DNA of 64,000 bases from Thozetella sp. PMI_491 (Eukaryota; Ascomycota; Sordariomycetes; Chaetosphaeriales; Chaetosphaeriaceae): assembly GCA_021432635.1 (NCBI GenBank), contig MU270067.1:124001-188000 (forward strand), given 5' to 3'. Shown piece by piece: positions 35,101 through 47,372 of the stretch. The notes under the pieces were generated by a model that saw only the letters and a program-made list of their open reading frames with translations, did not search any database and was not told where the DNA came from. Both the position numbers and the translations under genes were made by a program. The number at the start of each line of letters is the position of its first letter. Position 1 is the stretch's first letter.

Positions 35101-35393
35101 CCGTTACCGTGACCCTATGCCTTAAGTTAGTCTCGGATGTTGGCTACACAGCAACGGATTACAAGGTTTGAGACTTACGTATTGGCCGGCCCGCACTTTG
35201 TTGTTGTTTCCGGGTGAGTGTCGATATGGAAGTCTCCGGCATCCTCAGACGCAGAGGGCGCAGGTGGCTCCTCGACGGGGGCGCTGGAGGCGGCGTCTGT
35301 TGTGTTATCCCGGGGGTAGAACCCTAGGTCGGCCGCTACGAGTTGGGAGAGCGAGAGCGCCCCGAGGGCCCAGGCGAGCTTCAGTTGAACCAT
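32155..35393 (-). CDS. Thr/Ser-rich GPI-anchored surface protein with tandem repeats
   Basis: Probable cell-wall or surface glycoprotein of 943 residues. Exons are 35393-35179, 35114-35036, 34852-34829 (24 nt), 34764-33648 and 33551-32155. A signal peptide (MVQLKLAWALGALSLSQLVAA) starts it. Exon 4 encodes a TVT-rich stalk with three arrays: four 12-residue DEHDYTVTATVT units, a set of TETDFATETQKY units, and seven 6-residue HTTDVI units. Exon 5 opens with a Cys-rich domain (WGCAPGYVCSPPKPDDC ... YACEPQYCVPAP) and a second Cys cluster (ACFAWCNNAYNEAQ ... CTGCIADRIED). A Ser/Thr/Pro mucin-like region with a ten-Gly run follows. The C-terminal hydrophobic stretch (AAMGSLFVTLFTFVLFA) fits a GPI-addition signal. 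I know of no function; adhesion or a wall structural role is inference. Repeat number is likely to vary between strains. Confidence 0.82.
33827..33952. repeat. Seven 18-bp tandem units in the surface protein gene
   Basis: Units of tccgtggtgtggatgaca type start at 33827 and recur every 18 bp, with one to four differences each. On the minus strand each encodes HTTDVI or HTTDVV. Confidence 0.9.
34466..34606. repeat. 36-bp tandem units (TETDFATETQKY) in the surface protein gene
   Basis: About four imperfect 36-bp units. One copy (34502-34531) is 30 bp long through a 6-nt in-frame deletion, so the protein unit there loses two residues (Thr-Gln). Confidence 0.85.
34607..34750. repeat. Four 36-bp tandem units (DEHDYTVTATVT) in the surface protein gene
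   Basis: Units start at 34607, 34643, 34679 and 34715 and are nearly identical. The first has gtcgtactc where the others have gtcgtgctc (His to Tyr). The near-identity suggests recent expansion. Confidence 0.93.
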
Positions 35394-38300
35394 GCTGCCC
35401 GAGTGAAGCTTGACCAGTCGGCTCGGGAAGGGGATGTGCCAGCGAGGCCGGTCTTAACGAGCGAAGTGGACTTCCGCTGGGAAACGAGCGTCAGGCAAGG
35501 GACGAGTCCTAGTGGCGAGGCACAAGGTGAGCGAGGGAGTACGAGAGAGAGGGAGAGAGAGAGAGAAGAGAGGGTGTGAACGGCGGTGGTACCTGCCGAT
35601 CATATGTAAGGCTGCCGGGTGCTGGGGGGAGCTTTGGGCTGATCCCTACCTAGGTAGCGAGTGGGCGGCGGGCGATGGGGTGGGCAGCTCTCCGCCAAGC
35701 TCAATCATAAATTCGCCAATAAGATCCCAGCAAGTACACCCTTCCTCGTCAGCAGCCACGATTGTCTTTGACCAGGCCTCCGGTGAGCAGCGCAACTTGA
35801 TGACGAGAGCTGCCGCCCGTTTTCGAGAAGTGTGTACCTTAGGCTTCAGGACCTAGGTAGAGAGCAAAAAGGGCCACAAGATCAATCGATCGAGAAACAG
35901 AGGGGAGAAAAGGGAAGCGGGAATGCAACTAGCTATGAACGATGCAGGCAACAGGAACCGGAGGCTGCTGGGCCTGGAGGCTTACCCGAGAGACTGCCTT
36001 GGCGAGCTCGCCCACACCCTCCACCCCGCTCTCTCTCTCTACTCTGGGAAGGGCAAAGTTCCGAGGGTTCTGGTCGCCTCCCGGCCTGCATGACTGCTCG
36101 TCAACAAGCTCGCAGATTCGTAGCCTCTCCCGCCCTGGCCAGGGTTGCAGGGGGCCCGAGGTGGGCGCATGGGGGACTTGGGATTATTCCCTGTTGGGGT
36201 TGGTACGGCGTAATCTGGGCAATGCCTCTCGCGCCATACTACTACGGCATGTACCGTGGTACGCAAGCAGGGCGATATGTTGGCGGGGATGCCCAGCACA
36301 GGAGCCTGGTCCGGCCAGGCGGGAGCCCAATGACCGCCCCCTCCCGGGGTACCACTCAGACACCCTCTAGGTCAGTCGTATGTACGGCGGCGTAGGTGCG
36401 TGCCGGGGTGTCACTTCATACTCTGCGCCCCAACCCGCACGCGGGGAACGGCCTCTGCCTCGAGCTCGAGGATAGACGACGGCACCACCGCAATCTAGCC
36501 GTCGCTGGAGTGCGGCATGGCCCAGGTGGGAAGCAATCTCGCCCTGCATTTGGCCGGCTGCTCACTCGGTGCCAAGTTCAGATTCAAATTTCAACTTCCC
36601 AGGTCCGCAAAAACAACCCTTCGCAGGCTTGGGCGGTCGGTCGGGGCGGCAGGAGCGACGCCGGCAGAACCGACTGACAACGCATCGGCTAGGCCCCAGA
36701 GCTGAGGCTCTGTCAGAGTGAGAACGGGTTGTCAAAAGCTGCCAATATGGTGACTAAGGGCGACTAGTCACCGGACCCCGGCCGCCTATCCGTGCCACAA
36801 TTGGCGGGCTACGAACAACAGGGTACCGAGAGTTGCATTCCTAGTGGGCTCTTCGAGCTGACGGCCCACAGCCCGTGGAGGGGTCTGTGGATCGCGATGC
36901 CCCCCCGAGCCGGAGGTACGAGCTGGTTGCGTGAGGGCCGACAGCTCGTAAGTGGGGGAAGGGTATGAGGCGTTTTCCCCAAGTGCGACACTGTCTCTCG
37001 CTCCGGAGCCTGTGGTTCGTCGTTGGGGGCGGTGGCTCAGCCTGCCGACAGGATGCATCGGGCTTGTTGTCACCATGTGGGGAGGAAGAGGCAGGAAGAG
37101 GAGGAGGGCGGACGGGCGGCAGAGTCGGGTGGTGGCATATCACACTGAAAGGAAAGGCAAGAAGCAGCCCTCCTCGTCGTATTCCACGCAGCCGCGGGAC
37201 GTAGCTCAACACCCTCACGGCAGCCCGAAGTACTACGAGGCTGCCGCATCCTCGCCACCGAGGGCCTGGGCAGCCCATCCAGGCGGAAGGCAGGTCCGGG
37301 ATATGCCTCTGCTCTCAGCGAATGAAGTCCCCTCTTAAGCGGTGAAGCGCCGAGTTCGTCACGAACAGGTGGTGGGCAATGGAGCAGATAGATACGCAGA
37401 TATGCACTCCCGGCCATGGCGGCACTCTATTTTCTCTTTGGCAGGTTGGTGCGTCGAGAGAATACAGAAGCATAGATAGATGCTTCCCACGAGGCTGCGG
37501 CCAGGTGCCTCTCGTATCGGGGACACAGAGCCGGATAGCTCGAGGTTGTGTAACCGGGCGGCAGATGCCAGAGCTGTCCACCGGTACCAGACCGGCCTAC
37601 TGTTAAGAGGCGGCTCTTTTTGCGCAGGCTTGGGCTAGCGTGCTACGTAGCAGAGCGAAGCCAGGGGGGTCCCTTTCCCCTCATGCCACCTAACTTACCC
37701 GGCGGCGGCACGTTCTCGACGTGGGCGCTTTCGTGCATGCGGGGCGGTGGTTGGAGAGGGGAAGGTGTGGCTCCGATGCCAACCCTTTCTTTTTGTCTGT
37801 CTTCATCCAATGTACATAAGGTAGGTGGTCAAAAATAGCGGTCGCGCGGCCGGGGGGAGGGAGAAGCGGGGAAGGCGCCGAGAGACGGTTCAGCACCGAA
37901 GAAGAATCCGCCGTTCTTTCTCCCACGAGACCAGAGTCGTCAGCGGCAGTCCGGAACAAGACAAAAGAGAGCAAAGCCACCGAGTCACCGAGAACGCATT
38001 GACAATGGATCAATAGAGCACAGAAGGAGCGATATTCGGGTCCGCTGGGACGAGCGACGCCGAGACAAGGACTCAGGGCTGAGAGACATCCGTGGTCAGC
38101 GAGAGGGACCAAAAAAAAGAAGATCGACGGCTTGGTGTTTGTTCCCTCCCCCCCGTCAAGTCAGGCCAAAATCGGAGGGGTCGGTGGGTGTGCGGCCGGC
38201 GGCGGGGTCGACGCCATCCGACCGGACAAGGAAGGAGAACAAGGGTCTAGCCGCTGGAGCTAGGTGATTGGGCTGATCGGCCCACATCGTGCTTTCCCCC

Positions 38301-40566
38301 TTTCCCTTGTATGGACTAGCGGGGCTGGCACCTAGAGTCGACCTCCACGACGACGTGTGCACAGGTAGTTGACCTGTTCTGCACTCTCGGAACCTGATCT
38401 TGCGCCTCGCCCTCTCGGCCCCCTCGCCTTCGCCGGCGCTTCGCTGCACCGTCCGTTTCTGTCAACACAAGCGTCTGAATGAGGCTCGCAAGGTGCAGCG
38501 CCTGCGGAAGCAGTCAGCCAAAGTGCAGGTCTGCCCATCCTTGCCTGCAAGCTGTCAGAACTATCGCGTGGCCTACATGGATGGGACTTGCGTCTCTGCA
38601 TATCAAGAGGGTCAATATTATATTGCTGAACCCTTATTTTTTTTTTAGCTTTGTTTTTATGGGCGCGCAAGGGGATGGGGCGGTGCCATGTCCTAGGCAA
38701 CGTTTTTTTTTCTGCTCTACGCAATGGAGCCAGCCCTATGAAGAAGGATCCTCCGCTGTGTCGGTACGATTGGAGCGTCTCCGTCAGCTTACACCCCCCC
38801 CGGTAGGTACTTGTCGCTTCGGGCAAATTGCGGAGACTAGCCGTTGAGCCAGAAGCTCAGCTCCTGGAGCTAGGGCTCCCTTGACCCCTCCCTACGGGTG
38901 AGCATTCGTCCGTTTTTACTACCCTAGGAAGACACAGACGGGCAAGGTTGCTCTCTTCAGAGGCCCTGTCGGTGTCTTTCTGCTTCGTATGGACAAAGAG
39001 GAACATCCAAGCAGTGGTTCGGCAACAGATCGGGCAGCGGCCGTCGTGTCGGGTGAGATCTTTCCGACCCATGCCCCGGGATCTCATCACCCACGATTGC
39101 CCTCTGCGCCTCGCACGTTGTCGTGGGGTTCGATGCGCTCAGCCAGCTGCCGAGGCGCGAGAGACACGCTGCCAATGTGTGAATGTTTACATAGTAATTG
39201 TTGTACAGAATGCAGAATGTGCACAAAAAGTACGGACTATTGTACATGCAGTACCGCCAGAAGGCTCCCGCCTTCGCTCGGGGAAAGCCCCCGTGTAGTT
39301 GGCTCCGCGGGCCTCCCGTCCGGCGCCCACCCTCCCAAAGAGCCTCGCCCCTCGGCCTTGGCCGACGACGGGGGTCCAGTCTTTTATTTCCTACTATGGT
39401 ACTAATTACAGTGATTACCGTGGCCCCATTGTACGAAAGACTAATAATCACTTTACCAATGTGAGATAAGACGCGGAGGCCATTGCAAACCTGGGCATTC
39501 ACCCTGTACTTCGCGATTCCTTGCCTCTCAGTCGTGCCCCGATGTGGAAAGTGAAAGCCGGCGAGGCTGAGTGAGCAGTACGAAGTCCCTCCAGGGACCA
39601 TGGGATCTGAGCAAACAGCCATGGTCAGCTCTGGGCCCTTTTTGGCGAGAGCCACTGCTTCCGCCTTGGCCAATGGCACTGTAACCTGCCCGGGCCCTGC
39701 TTCGACTTGCAGCACCATGCACACACACTTCGGCCTCCCCTCCCCCCTACCAGGCTTGCTCTAGGCCTGGCTCTTTGCCACACAGCTCTCCTGGCTCTCT
39801 TTCCCCCATTCCACGCTGCCTTGACTTGCTGGAGCAGCCGACAAGAAGGCCTGCATGCGAGGGGTCGTTCTCGGCACAGGCACGGGTACATACTCCCCCA
39901 TAGCATCTCACTTGTCTGGTGCTGCCGTAATTAGCGGTTTAAACCAAACCCATTCTCTCTCACTCCTCCATCCCTCGACACCACTGGGCCAGCTTCCGCA
40001 AGTTGCACCCAACCCCCGGCCCGACCTGTTCTATCATTTCCTTGTAAACCCCCCTCCCCGCGCCGTGGCCTCGAGCCTTCCATTTTACCACTGCGCCGCT
40101 TTCAAAAGGCAATTGATTGGTTTGGTCGTTCAGAAGGCGGCTCGCAAGGTAAGGCTAGGTCCATCCCATTCCATAACCTACTAGGTTGAAAGATGCCAAA
40201 GAGTACGGAGCCATCATGGGCCTTTCGAGACAAAGAATCGGTCCCGATATGCCCCTGATGCAGTTGATCGCCTACGATCGCCGTGCCTTGGATACCATCT
40301 ACCTGCTTAGTCTTCGCTTGCCATTCTAACACCCCCGGCAGACTGAGCCTGGCACTTGCTATCAAACCGCCATTCCGAAGAGTGTTGCCGTGTCTTCGTC
40401 CCTCGTGTCATGGTCAGATTGTGAAGTCCGCCCATAACATCACGAGCTGGCTTGCCATGATCTATTAGCGTGCCCGCTTGAACTATATCAGGCTCTATTA
40501 AACCGTCAACTGTCAAAAAGAAAATTGACAAATAATCGCCGGCAGCAGCAGCTGTGACTTACCACG
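35394..40566. other. 5.2-kb intergenic region upstream of surface and Kelch genes
   Basis: No gene is supported. The region lies between two divergent cell-surface genes. It holds a purine run (GAGAGA) at 35540-35573, dispersed palindromes ccctacctaggtagcg (35644-35659) and accttaggcttcaggacctaggtag (35836-35860), and T runs at 38638-38647 and 38703-38711. The longest open frame is on the minus strand at 38957-39724 (255 residues). It has no domain and odd composition. The stretch could hold long upstream regulatory DNA, non-coding transcripts or a lineage-specific gene that I cannot recognise. Confidence 0.45.
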
Positions 40567-43234
40567 ATGCTCAAGTCGATGTTGGCCTCTTTGGCCGCCA
40601 TCGCCAGCCCGGCCTCTCTTATGAGCCGTGAGACGGGATGGTCAGCAGACGAGGTTAATACTACCATGTGCTACTGGGAGCAACCTCGGGCAATTGTTGT
40701 CCGAGATACCCTCTACCTCGATGGCGGAGATCTTTGGTGGATGCCGGGGCTTAGCACCGGGGAATACGGAAGCGTCGTAGACGATCGCAAGTACCCTTGG
40801 TTTGAGACGCTCTTTCGCGTTGGCTAACCGTCGCAGAAAATCCCAACGGCCTTATCTATACACTGAACTTCAGCACGCCGTTCAACATGAGCCAGAACAT
40901 CAGCGCCGTGATGGGGACGTTGCCCAAGGCCAACGGGGCGGCAAATAACATTGCGCCAACCTACGTTGATGGGGCCTTGCTCGGCAACGACGATGAGTTC
41001 TTCCTGTTCGGTGGCCTCTCGATACAGACATCCACTTTCTCCTCGCCGCCCAAGGGCCAGGTCTATACGTACCAGAAGTACCAATATGGCGCAGTGAACC
41101 GTCCTGCCTTCAGCTCAGGCTTTGGCTACAAAGACTTGACAGATAACATGACAAACTATATCGCCTACGGCGGGGGAGTCAGTGTCCCGTCTGAGAACAA
41201 GGCATACTACTTTGGCGGTATGCGGTCGGCGACAGGAGGGCCAGTCTATTTTGGTAATTTCGTGAATAACAATGCCAACATAACATCCAACACCCTCATC
41301 TCGGTAGACATGGCCACGCAAAACGCGGAAGTATGGAACAATGGGACGCTACCCCCCGGAGTTCCCAGCCGTGCAAACCCCGAAGTCGTGTGGGTGCCTG
41401 TCGGCGCCGAAGGCATCCTCGTCGTCCTCGGCGGTGTTGACTATCCGGAATGGGTCAACAGAAGTCGCCATTCTTCCAACGCTCCTCAGAGTGTAAGCCA
41501 CAACCGACCTCCGTATTACCGGCTCGCATCAGTGCTAACGAGATCCCGTAGAATACCAACAGCCCGGGCTACATGTCAAACATCGATATCTACGACATCG
41601 CCAGTAAGAAGTGGTACCAACAGTCCACCTCCATGGGGCCAAGCACGGCGCGAACTCGGGGGTGCGCCGTCGTGGCACCCGCCAAAGACTTCACAAGCTT
41701 CAACATCTACTACTACGGCGGCTATGATGGAATTGACAAAAGCGACAGCAACTACAGCGATGAAGTGTGGGTCTTGTCACTACCATCCTTCATATGGATG
41801 AGGATCAGCCAGGGTACCGACCTCCATGCGCGGGCCGGTCACAAGTGCGCCATGCCCTACCCCGACCAGATGATGGTGGTTGGAGGCTATACTTCCGACG
41901 GGCAAAGCTGCGTCGATGGCTTTGTCCAGTTGTACAATCTCACCTCAGGTGAGTGGCTGACCAGTTACGACCCGGCGAAGTACTACGACTACGGAGTCCC
42001 CAAGATGATCTATGACAAGATCGGCGGAACCAGCACCGGTGGTGCAACCCAGCTTACCCCGACACCTAGCGGCTGGGCCGACGATGGCCTAGCCAAGGTA
42101 TTCCAGTCGGCATATCAGACGTCCAAAATCACCCACTATTATCCCTACGCCTCTACAGCGCCGAGCAATGGCACGAACCCCAATGTCCCCGTTACCAGCA
42201 CCGGCAGCGGTGGGCTCCCTTCTTGGGCTCCCATCGTTCTTGGTGTAGTTCTCGGTCTCGTCTTTATCACCTGCATTGCCGTGGGCATCCTCTTCTGGCG
42301 CCGCCGCAAGTATCTCCGTCGTGGCATGAGCGAGGCCGGAACCGAAGACACGAACGGCCACCGCATCATGTCGTGGATGCGCGGCCACCCGACTGAGGCC
42401 AAGGCCCCGACAGTCACCACCGACGAGACGCCCATGAGCCCTGAGATGGAGTCAGTTTCTATAGCGTACAACCTCCACCAGTCGCCACCGCCCATGGAAA
42501 TGGCCGACACACAGGTCGCCGCTCCGGTTGAACTTCCGGATACCAGCCAACCGATGGAGCTGCACAACGAGGCGCTCTCGCCCGAGGCCATCGTAACCCG
42601 GCATTTCAGCATGAATAGGGACGGTTCCTCCCCCATGAACGCATCCTACTACTCCAGCGTCTCGCCCGCAGATCACGCCAGCACCGTCTCGCAATCGTCC
42701 GGCCCGAGCGCTGCTCCTGCCAACGCTGGCCTGCACCGGGCTGCCGCGCCCACCCACATCTCGTTCGATCAGACCGGCTACCGATCGGAGTCTCCCGCGC
42801 CGGGTAGCCCAGGAGTCGAGCCATCTCAAGCGCAAGCGGCCCCGGCGACGAGTCGGCACTTTGAGTCGGGCGTCTCTGGGGTGAGCTCGGTCGACCGTGC
42901 CCATCTGCGCCAGATCAGCGACACAACCGTGAGCTCGGTCCAGTCCGGCGGGTTTGCCATGCACCCAGCGCCGACATCAGTGCCTGCGCCCGTGCCAGAG
43001 CAGGTGACACCGGGGAGCCCAAGTCTTAGCGCTACGCCAAGCGAGGGCCCCGTCTCGCCACCTTCCGCCGGGGTGGTGGATGGGATCGACTACATAACGG
43101 CACGGCGGTCTCTGGGATCGAATGGAGGGAACGGGACTGGAAGCAGTCCACTGAGGCGGAGCGTCTTCCAAGAACACCCTGAGGATCTTGGCGATGGCCA
43201 ACAGCAAGGAGGCTCAGGAGGCCAAGGCCCGTAG
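40567..43234 (+). CDS. Kelch-repeat type I membrane protein
   Basis: Predicted cell-surface or cortical protein of 852 residues. Exons are 40567-40786, 40837-41492 and 41552-43234. The N-terminus (MLKSMLASLAAIASPASL) may be a signal peptide. The ectodomain, to about residue 500, is Kelch-like: DTLYLDGGDLWWMPG, FFLFGGLSI, NKAYYFGGM, ILVVLGGVD, FNIYYYGGYDG and MMVVGGYTSDG are blade strands with their Gly-Gly pairs. It is probably N-glycosylated (several N-x-T/S). One membrane span lies at about 518-541 (PIVLGVVLGLVFITCIAVGIL), followed by the stop-transfer RRRKYLRR. The cytoplasmic tail of about 300 residues is Ser/Pro/Ala-rich and disordered. The first intron keeps frame only with a GC donor (GCAAGT) and has a CTAAC branch site. 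Ligand and function are unknown. Confidence 0.87.
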
Positions 43235-43495
43235 AATGTGACGTTGAGTGTATTGACGCAAAAGGGACAGCATAGGGCTGGGGTATGGATGGCCTCTTGT
43301 GGCGTTTTTGGACTGTTTGAGCAATAGTGGGATGACCCGGAGTCTCTGCCACTCCTTTAGCACAAGTGCTGCTTTCTGCATCGGGTATATAGCTGTGACT
43401 ATGCCAAACTGACGCATATCTGCGTTCTTTGGCTTGTTTAATTCACTCGGAGCACAAGGGCCACACGGCCTATATGATCAATTATACCCCTCTAG
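43235..43495. other. Kelch gene 3' flank
   Basis: Spacer with no recognised gene, becoming AT-rich toward 43490. Confidence 0.45.
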
Positions 43496-44460
43496 AGATT
43501 TTCGCGAATCGCATCTTGTGAAAGAAGACTCGCTTCCATGACGCATGGCTTTTCTCTATTTACCGCCAAACTCACAGCATATAGGAACTTGTAGATCTGT
43601 TGCTTAAGATTAACTTGTCGATCGCGTTGCCGAGGAGCAGTACCATCGCTCACTCCAGCAAGCTGCTTGTATGTTCTAGCTCGTCGTCGAGGAGGAATTA
43701 GCTCCCAGAAACGAAACAAGGAGAAGGTGAACAATCGCGTCCCAGTCGATGAATACACTTGGCTCTGTTTAGGGAATATGGAGGTGTGGAACCAAGGGGT
43801 CGCGGAACAGACCAAAGTCGGCGTGGACCTTGCATCTCTCATACATCAACTGAGTGGCGACTCTCTGAGTACCGGCTACGTAGGATTACGCCTAGAGCTT
43901 TTAACTCGGGGTCAATACCCAAGACAGCCAAGGCAAGTCGCGTATTGGGCTCACATCCTTGGGTCGCGATCCAGCTGCAGGACGGGTGCGTACCAACCCT
44001 CCTACGAAGTAAAAGGCGCTCAGACACTGTCGTAAACGGCTGTCTCCGCTCCGGCAGATCTCGTGGCCCAGTCCCAGGATCCCAAACGTTACCAAGCTCT
44101 CTGGTGACAGGTTTCCTATCTTGCTTGTTGACAATCCCCTCGATGCGGCGCCCTGAGTAGGCCCAGCACAGCGTAACGACCACGTTCGCGGAGGCGCACA
44201 TAATGTTCTCGCACGTGCAGACAGGTCAGAAGTGGCGGCGGCGTATTTAGTAGGTTTGGCCCTTTGGATTCCAGCCTTATCCGCATTGGACGGGAATATT
44301 TGGTGCATCGACAAGCTTGGCCTCGTTCCAGCTGTGGTCTACTCGGTTCATCAAATCGATGCCACGGGCGAAAACAGCCATATGCTAGAAAGCGGGAGGG
44401 TAAGGTGCAGGCTGCTGCAAGGAGTCGGTGGTGGTGAGCCTAAATGTGCTGAGATTGCTG
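43496..44460 (-). pseudogene. Probable HET-domain gene relic
   Basis: Minus-strand fragments recall the heterokaryon-incompatibility (HET) domain, but in shifted frames. TTTDSLQQ lies near 44430. IDLMNRVDHSWNEA (44310-44360) sits where the family has W-I-D-A-x-C-I-N-Q. One frame on is MHQIFPSNADKAG (44270-44308), resembling the M-x-x-I-F-x-N-A-D segment. Farther on, TRLALAVLGIDPELKALGV then YSESRHSVDV (43845-43950) resembles D-R-x-Y-A-L-L-G ... D-Y-S-K-S-x-x-x-V-Y. Frameshifts and stops separate the pieces, and the key Cys and Trp residues are lost. I infer a dead HET-type gene. The match is by memory of the family pattern, so confidence is limited. Confidence 0.4.
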
Positions 44461-46459
44461 AAACGAGACATCATCTCCATGTGGGTCGCGAGTGTCTATC
44501 AATGATAGCTGAGTCGGCGATTATGCTTGTGGCAGCATGAGTCTGGTCGCCGACGGGTGCTACCCGTGACTCGGTCTAGAAAGGGGGTTAGGAGATGATA
44601 TCCTTGAAGGAAGCAAGTTCGAGGAGATCGGCCAGGACGTTTGATTACAGTTCGGAGCCGCCCGGAGGCTGAGTTCTATGGTGTTTCGCGTCTAATAGCA
44701 GCATGTAACGTGTTAACATGCTTATCTCGGCTTACGGCCGAAGGAGTCGCTGCAACACGTACCTCCTTCCCCCTATTACGAATCTGGGTCGAAGTAAACA
44801 AAGCAAAATCCCAAGGTCATAGTCGTCCAGACGTACGTAAATTACTGGACAGTATATCATCCTCATAACACATGTGATTTATTTTAACTTTGCATAATCT
44901 TGGCTTTTATGAGCTGGCCTAGCTGACAGTAGGCCGCCACTCTGGTGGTTGCCATGTCATCAGTGATGAGGCGGACGCAGTGGGCGACAGAAGATATTCC
45001 AGTTGTTTCAGTGGGAAACCGTCACATATCATGGGAAAACTGCATTGCTAACAGTGAAAAGATGCGCCATCCGTGTCAGTTGAGGAGCACTGCAGGACTA
45101 GACATGCATATGGGGGCGTTTTGTCATTCTGAGCCGCCAGCAAATGTCGACCTGGATGGGTGACCAACCACCGTCCTTGCCCCCTTCAACTGCAGCAATG
45201 TCTGGATCGACCCACCCTTGAACGGCGAATTCTGCGACACTGGGACTCGAAGACTGTCGATTGGGCGGTGAATTGCGGACAGCCACATGTTTGGTGTAGG
45301 CTCGGGACCCTGTTCCAGAACCTTCTGGCCTGCTATTGGCCTGGGCCAGAGAGTCTCTGAGAGGCATGGCCGATACATGGCCAGTAAGGCTGAGGCCAGA
45401 ACCTTACATACATATTTTGTTGTCTTGGGCCCCTGGGCCCAAACTTTTTCAGAAACTCCGAGTCACCGTTGGGCTCCCGAAGTAGAGTTGGGAGGCCGCA
45501 AGGCGTTCCCCCAAAAGCCCATGAGCCCTTTTCGAGGCTGTGAGGCCGCAGCGAAGAGCGAGAAATCTGCGAAGGGCGCTGCTCGATGAATAGATGCGTT
45601 ATTGAGTAGTTCCCTGGTGGAATAGGGTACATGGCAAATAACGCCAGAACCTGACCCAGAAAAGCAACCAGGAAAAGCAATCACCTTGATGAGCTGCCAC
45701 GGCCGGCGCCTCGATGAAACGGGAAAAAGGAACGCGGGCGAGCGTGAAAACCCCGGCGGAGAGTCTAGCCCCCCTCCTCGCCTTGCTTGCTTCGACGTCA
45801 GGTTGGCTGCTGGGTCACCGACATCTACTGGGCAGGTCCCCGGGCTATTCCATGCCTCCCACGTGAGGATCAGTCATCACGGACAGAGCGAAGAGGAATA
45901 AGGCCTGACTAAACGTGCAAACTGCCGTAGAATTGTAAGAAAACGGGGAAAAGGAAAATTACAAATGTGAGAGCAACCAGTATCGGAACCCCATATTTAG
46001 ATCAAATGACCCCCTGGAAAGAAGACTGGAAGGTGTTGGGCAAACCAGATGGGCTCCTGAAGACTGTCCCCCAACTCCAAGCAGGACAAGACGAAGGACC
46101 TGGCGTTGCTGCCATGCCATGGCTCTGCAGCCGGGGCTTTACTCGTGAGAGTCTGATCCTTGGTCGTTGGGCCTGTCTAGTAGCCCGAAATAGTGAACTC
46201 AACTCCCCCAGATGCATGCATGTGTTCCCGCTTCCCCTCCGCTTCTCCTCTCCTGTGACATATCTTCTGAGCTATCCGTACGATGCTGTCCGTCGATAGC
46301 TGCTGGCGGTCCTGCCTTTTGCGCTGGATCGCGTCTCTGTGTCTACCTCACCTTCTCTTTCCCTCGCCCTCGGTTGCATACCTGAGGGCAGCCGTTAAAC
46401 AGCTCCTTGGCCATCGCCTCATTGATTTCATCACCACTCGCCCTTTCGCCCTACAAGCT
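44461..46459. other. Intergenic region downstream of Ras
   Basis: No gene is recognised. It is AT-rich at 44690-44900 and contains an inverted repeat (agcatgt ... acatgct) at 44699-44721. Open frames at 44641-44868 and 45333-45680 have no domain. Some of it may be decayed repeat DNA. Confidence 0.45.
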
Positions 46460-47372
46460 TTACATTATAACGCACTTCGAGCAGCAACCGGTCTGGGCGT
46501 CGTCGTCGCTGACTTCGATTTTCTGGGTCGGGCCGCCGTTGTTGGATGTGCCGCTGCCGGTTGAGTAACCCTGCACCTCACGGTTGTACCTCCTGATTTC
46601 TCGGACGATATCGAAGAATGCCTTGTCCACGTGGTGTCGTGACTTCGCTGACGTCTCGATGAACTTGCAGCCGAATGATCGAGCAAGGTTCTCGCCCTCT
46701 GTAGTGAATTGCGTGTTAGTTGGACCAACGGGTACTCCTCAAACCTGATAGCGCAGCGCATACCTTGCCGTGGGACCTCCCGCTCGTTTTCGAGATCGCA
46801 CTTGTTGCCCACCACAACCATGGGGAAGTAGTCCTTGTCCTTGACCCTCAGGATTTGCTGCTGGAACGTCGTGATTTCCTCAAAGCTCTGCCGCGAGTTG
46901 ATCGAGTAGACCAACAAGAAACCCTCGCCCGTTCGCATGTACTGCTCGCGCATGGCTGAGTATTCTTCTTGACCAGCGGTGTCGAGTACGTCCAGGAGGG
47001 CGACTTCGTCGTCAATGACGCACTGCTTGCGGTACGAGTCTAAAGGCAGGGGAATTAGCCGGGCAAGGCGGGCGATAGAACGCACGGGGACAACATACCC
47101 TCAATTGTTGGATCATACTCATCGACGAAGTGGCTCTGAATCAGCTGGATGGTCAAGCATGATTTTCCCACACCACCTCCGCCGACGACGACCAGCTTAT
47201 ACTCTCGAAGGAACTGCAGGCGAAAGACGATGTGTTAGCGATGTTCCTACCAAATAACTACTAAATAATGCGAGACCCCTAAAGGGCGACCGGCGGCGGC
47301 AGCCGACAGCAGTAAAAAGGGTTATACAACGATGTCTCTAGGTGATAAGAAGCAATGTACCTTGGACGCCAT
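46460..47372 (-). CDS. ras1: Ras GTPase (ras-1 / RasA type)
   Basis: Small GTPase of 213 residues acting as a membrane-bound switch for growth, morphology and cAMP/MAPK signalling. Exons are 47372-47361 (12 nt, MASK), 47213-47099, 47039-46764 and 46698-46460. The P-loop GGGGVGKS is at residues 15-22; the fungal form has Gly where human Ras has Ala11. The effector loop is YDPTIEDSYRKQ. Switch II is [12 protein letters not shown] with Gln66, the equivalent of human Gln61. NKCD and ETSAK base-binding motifs follow. The tail ends CCSKCVIM: a CVIM CAAX box for farnesylation with two upstream Cys for palmitoylation. No activating change is seen at the Gly12, Gly13 or Gln61 equivalents. The sequence is very close to what I know of Neurospora ras-1. 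A CT-repeat sits just upstream of the ATG (47373-47395). Confidence 0.97.

Noticed and set aside
45145-45175. Possible 5S rRNA fragment (gatgggtgaccaacc)
   Set aside because: Only a short stretch resembles the 5S 3' region, and the conserved 5' half and internal control box are absent nearby.
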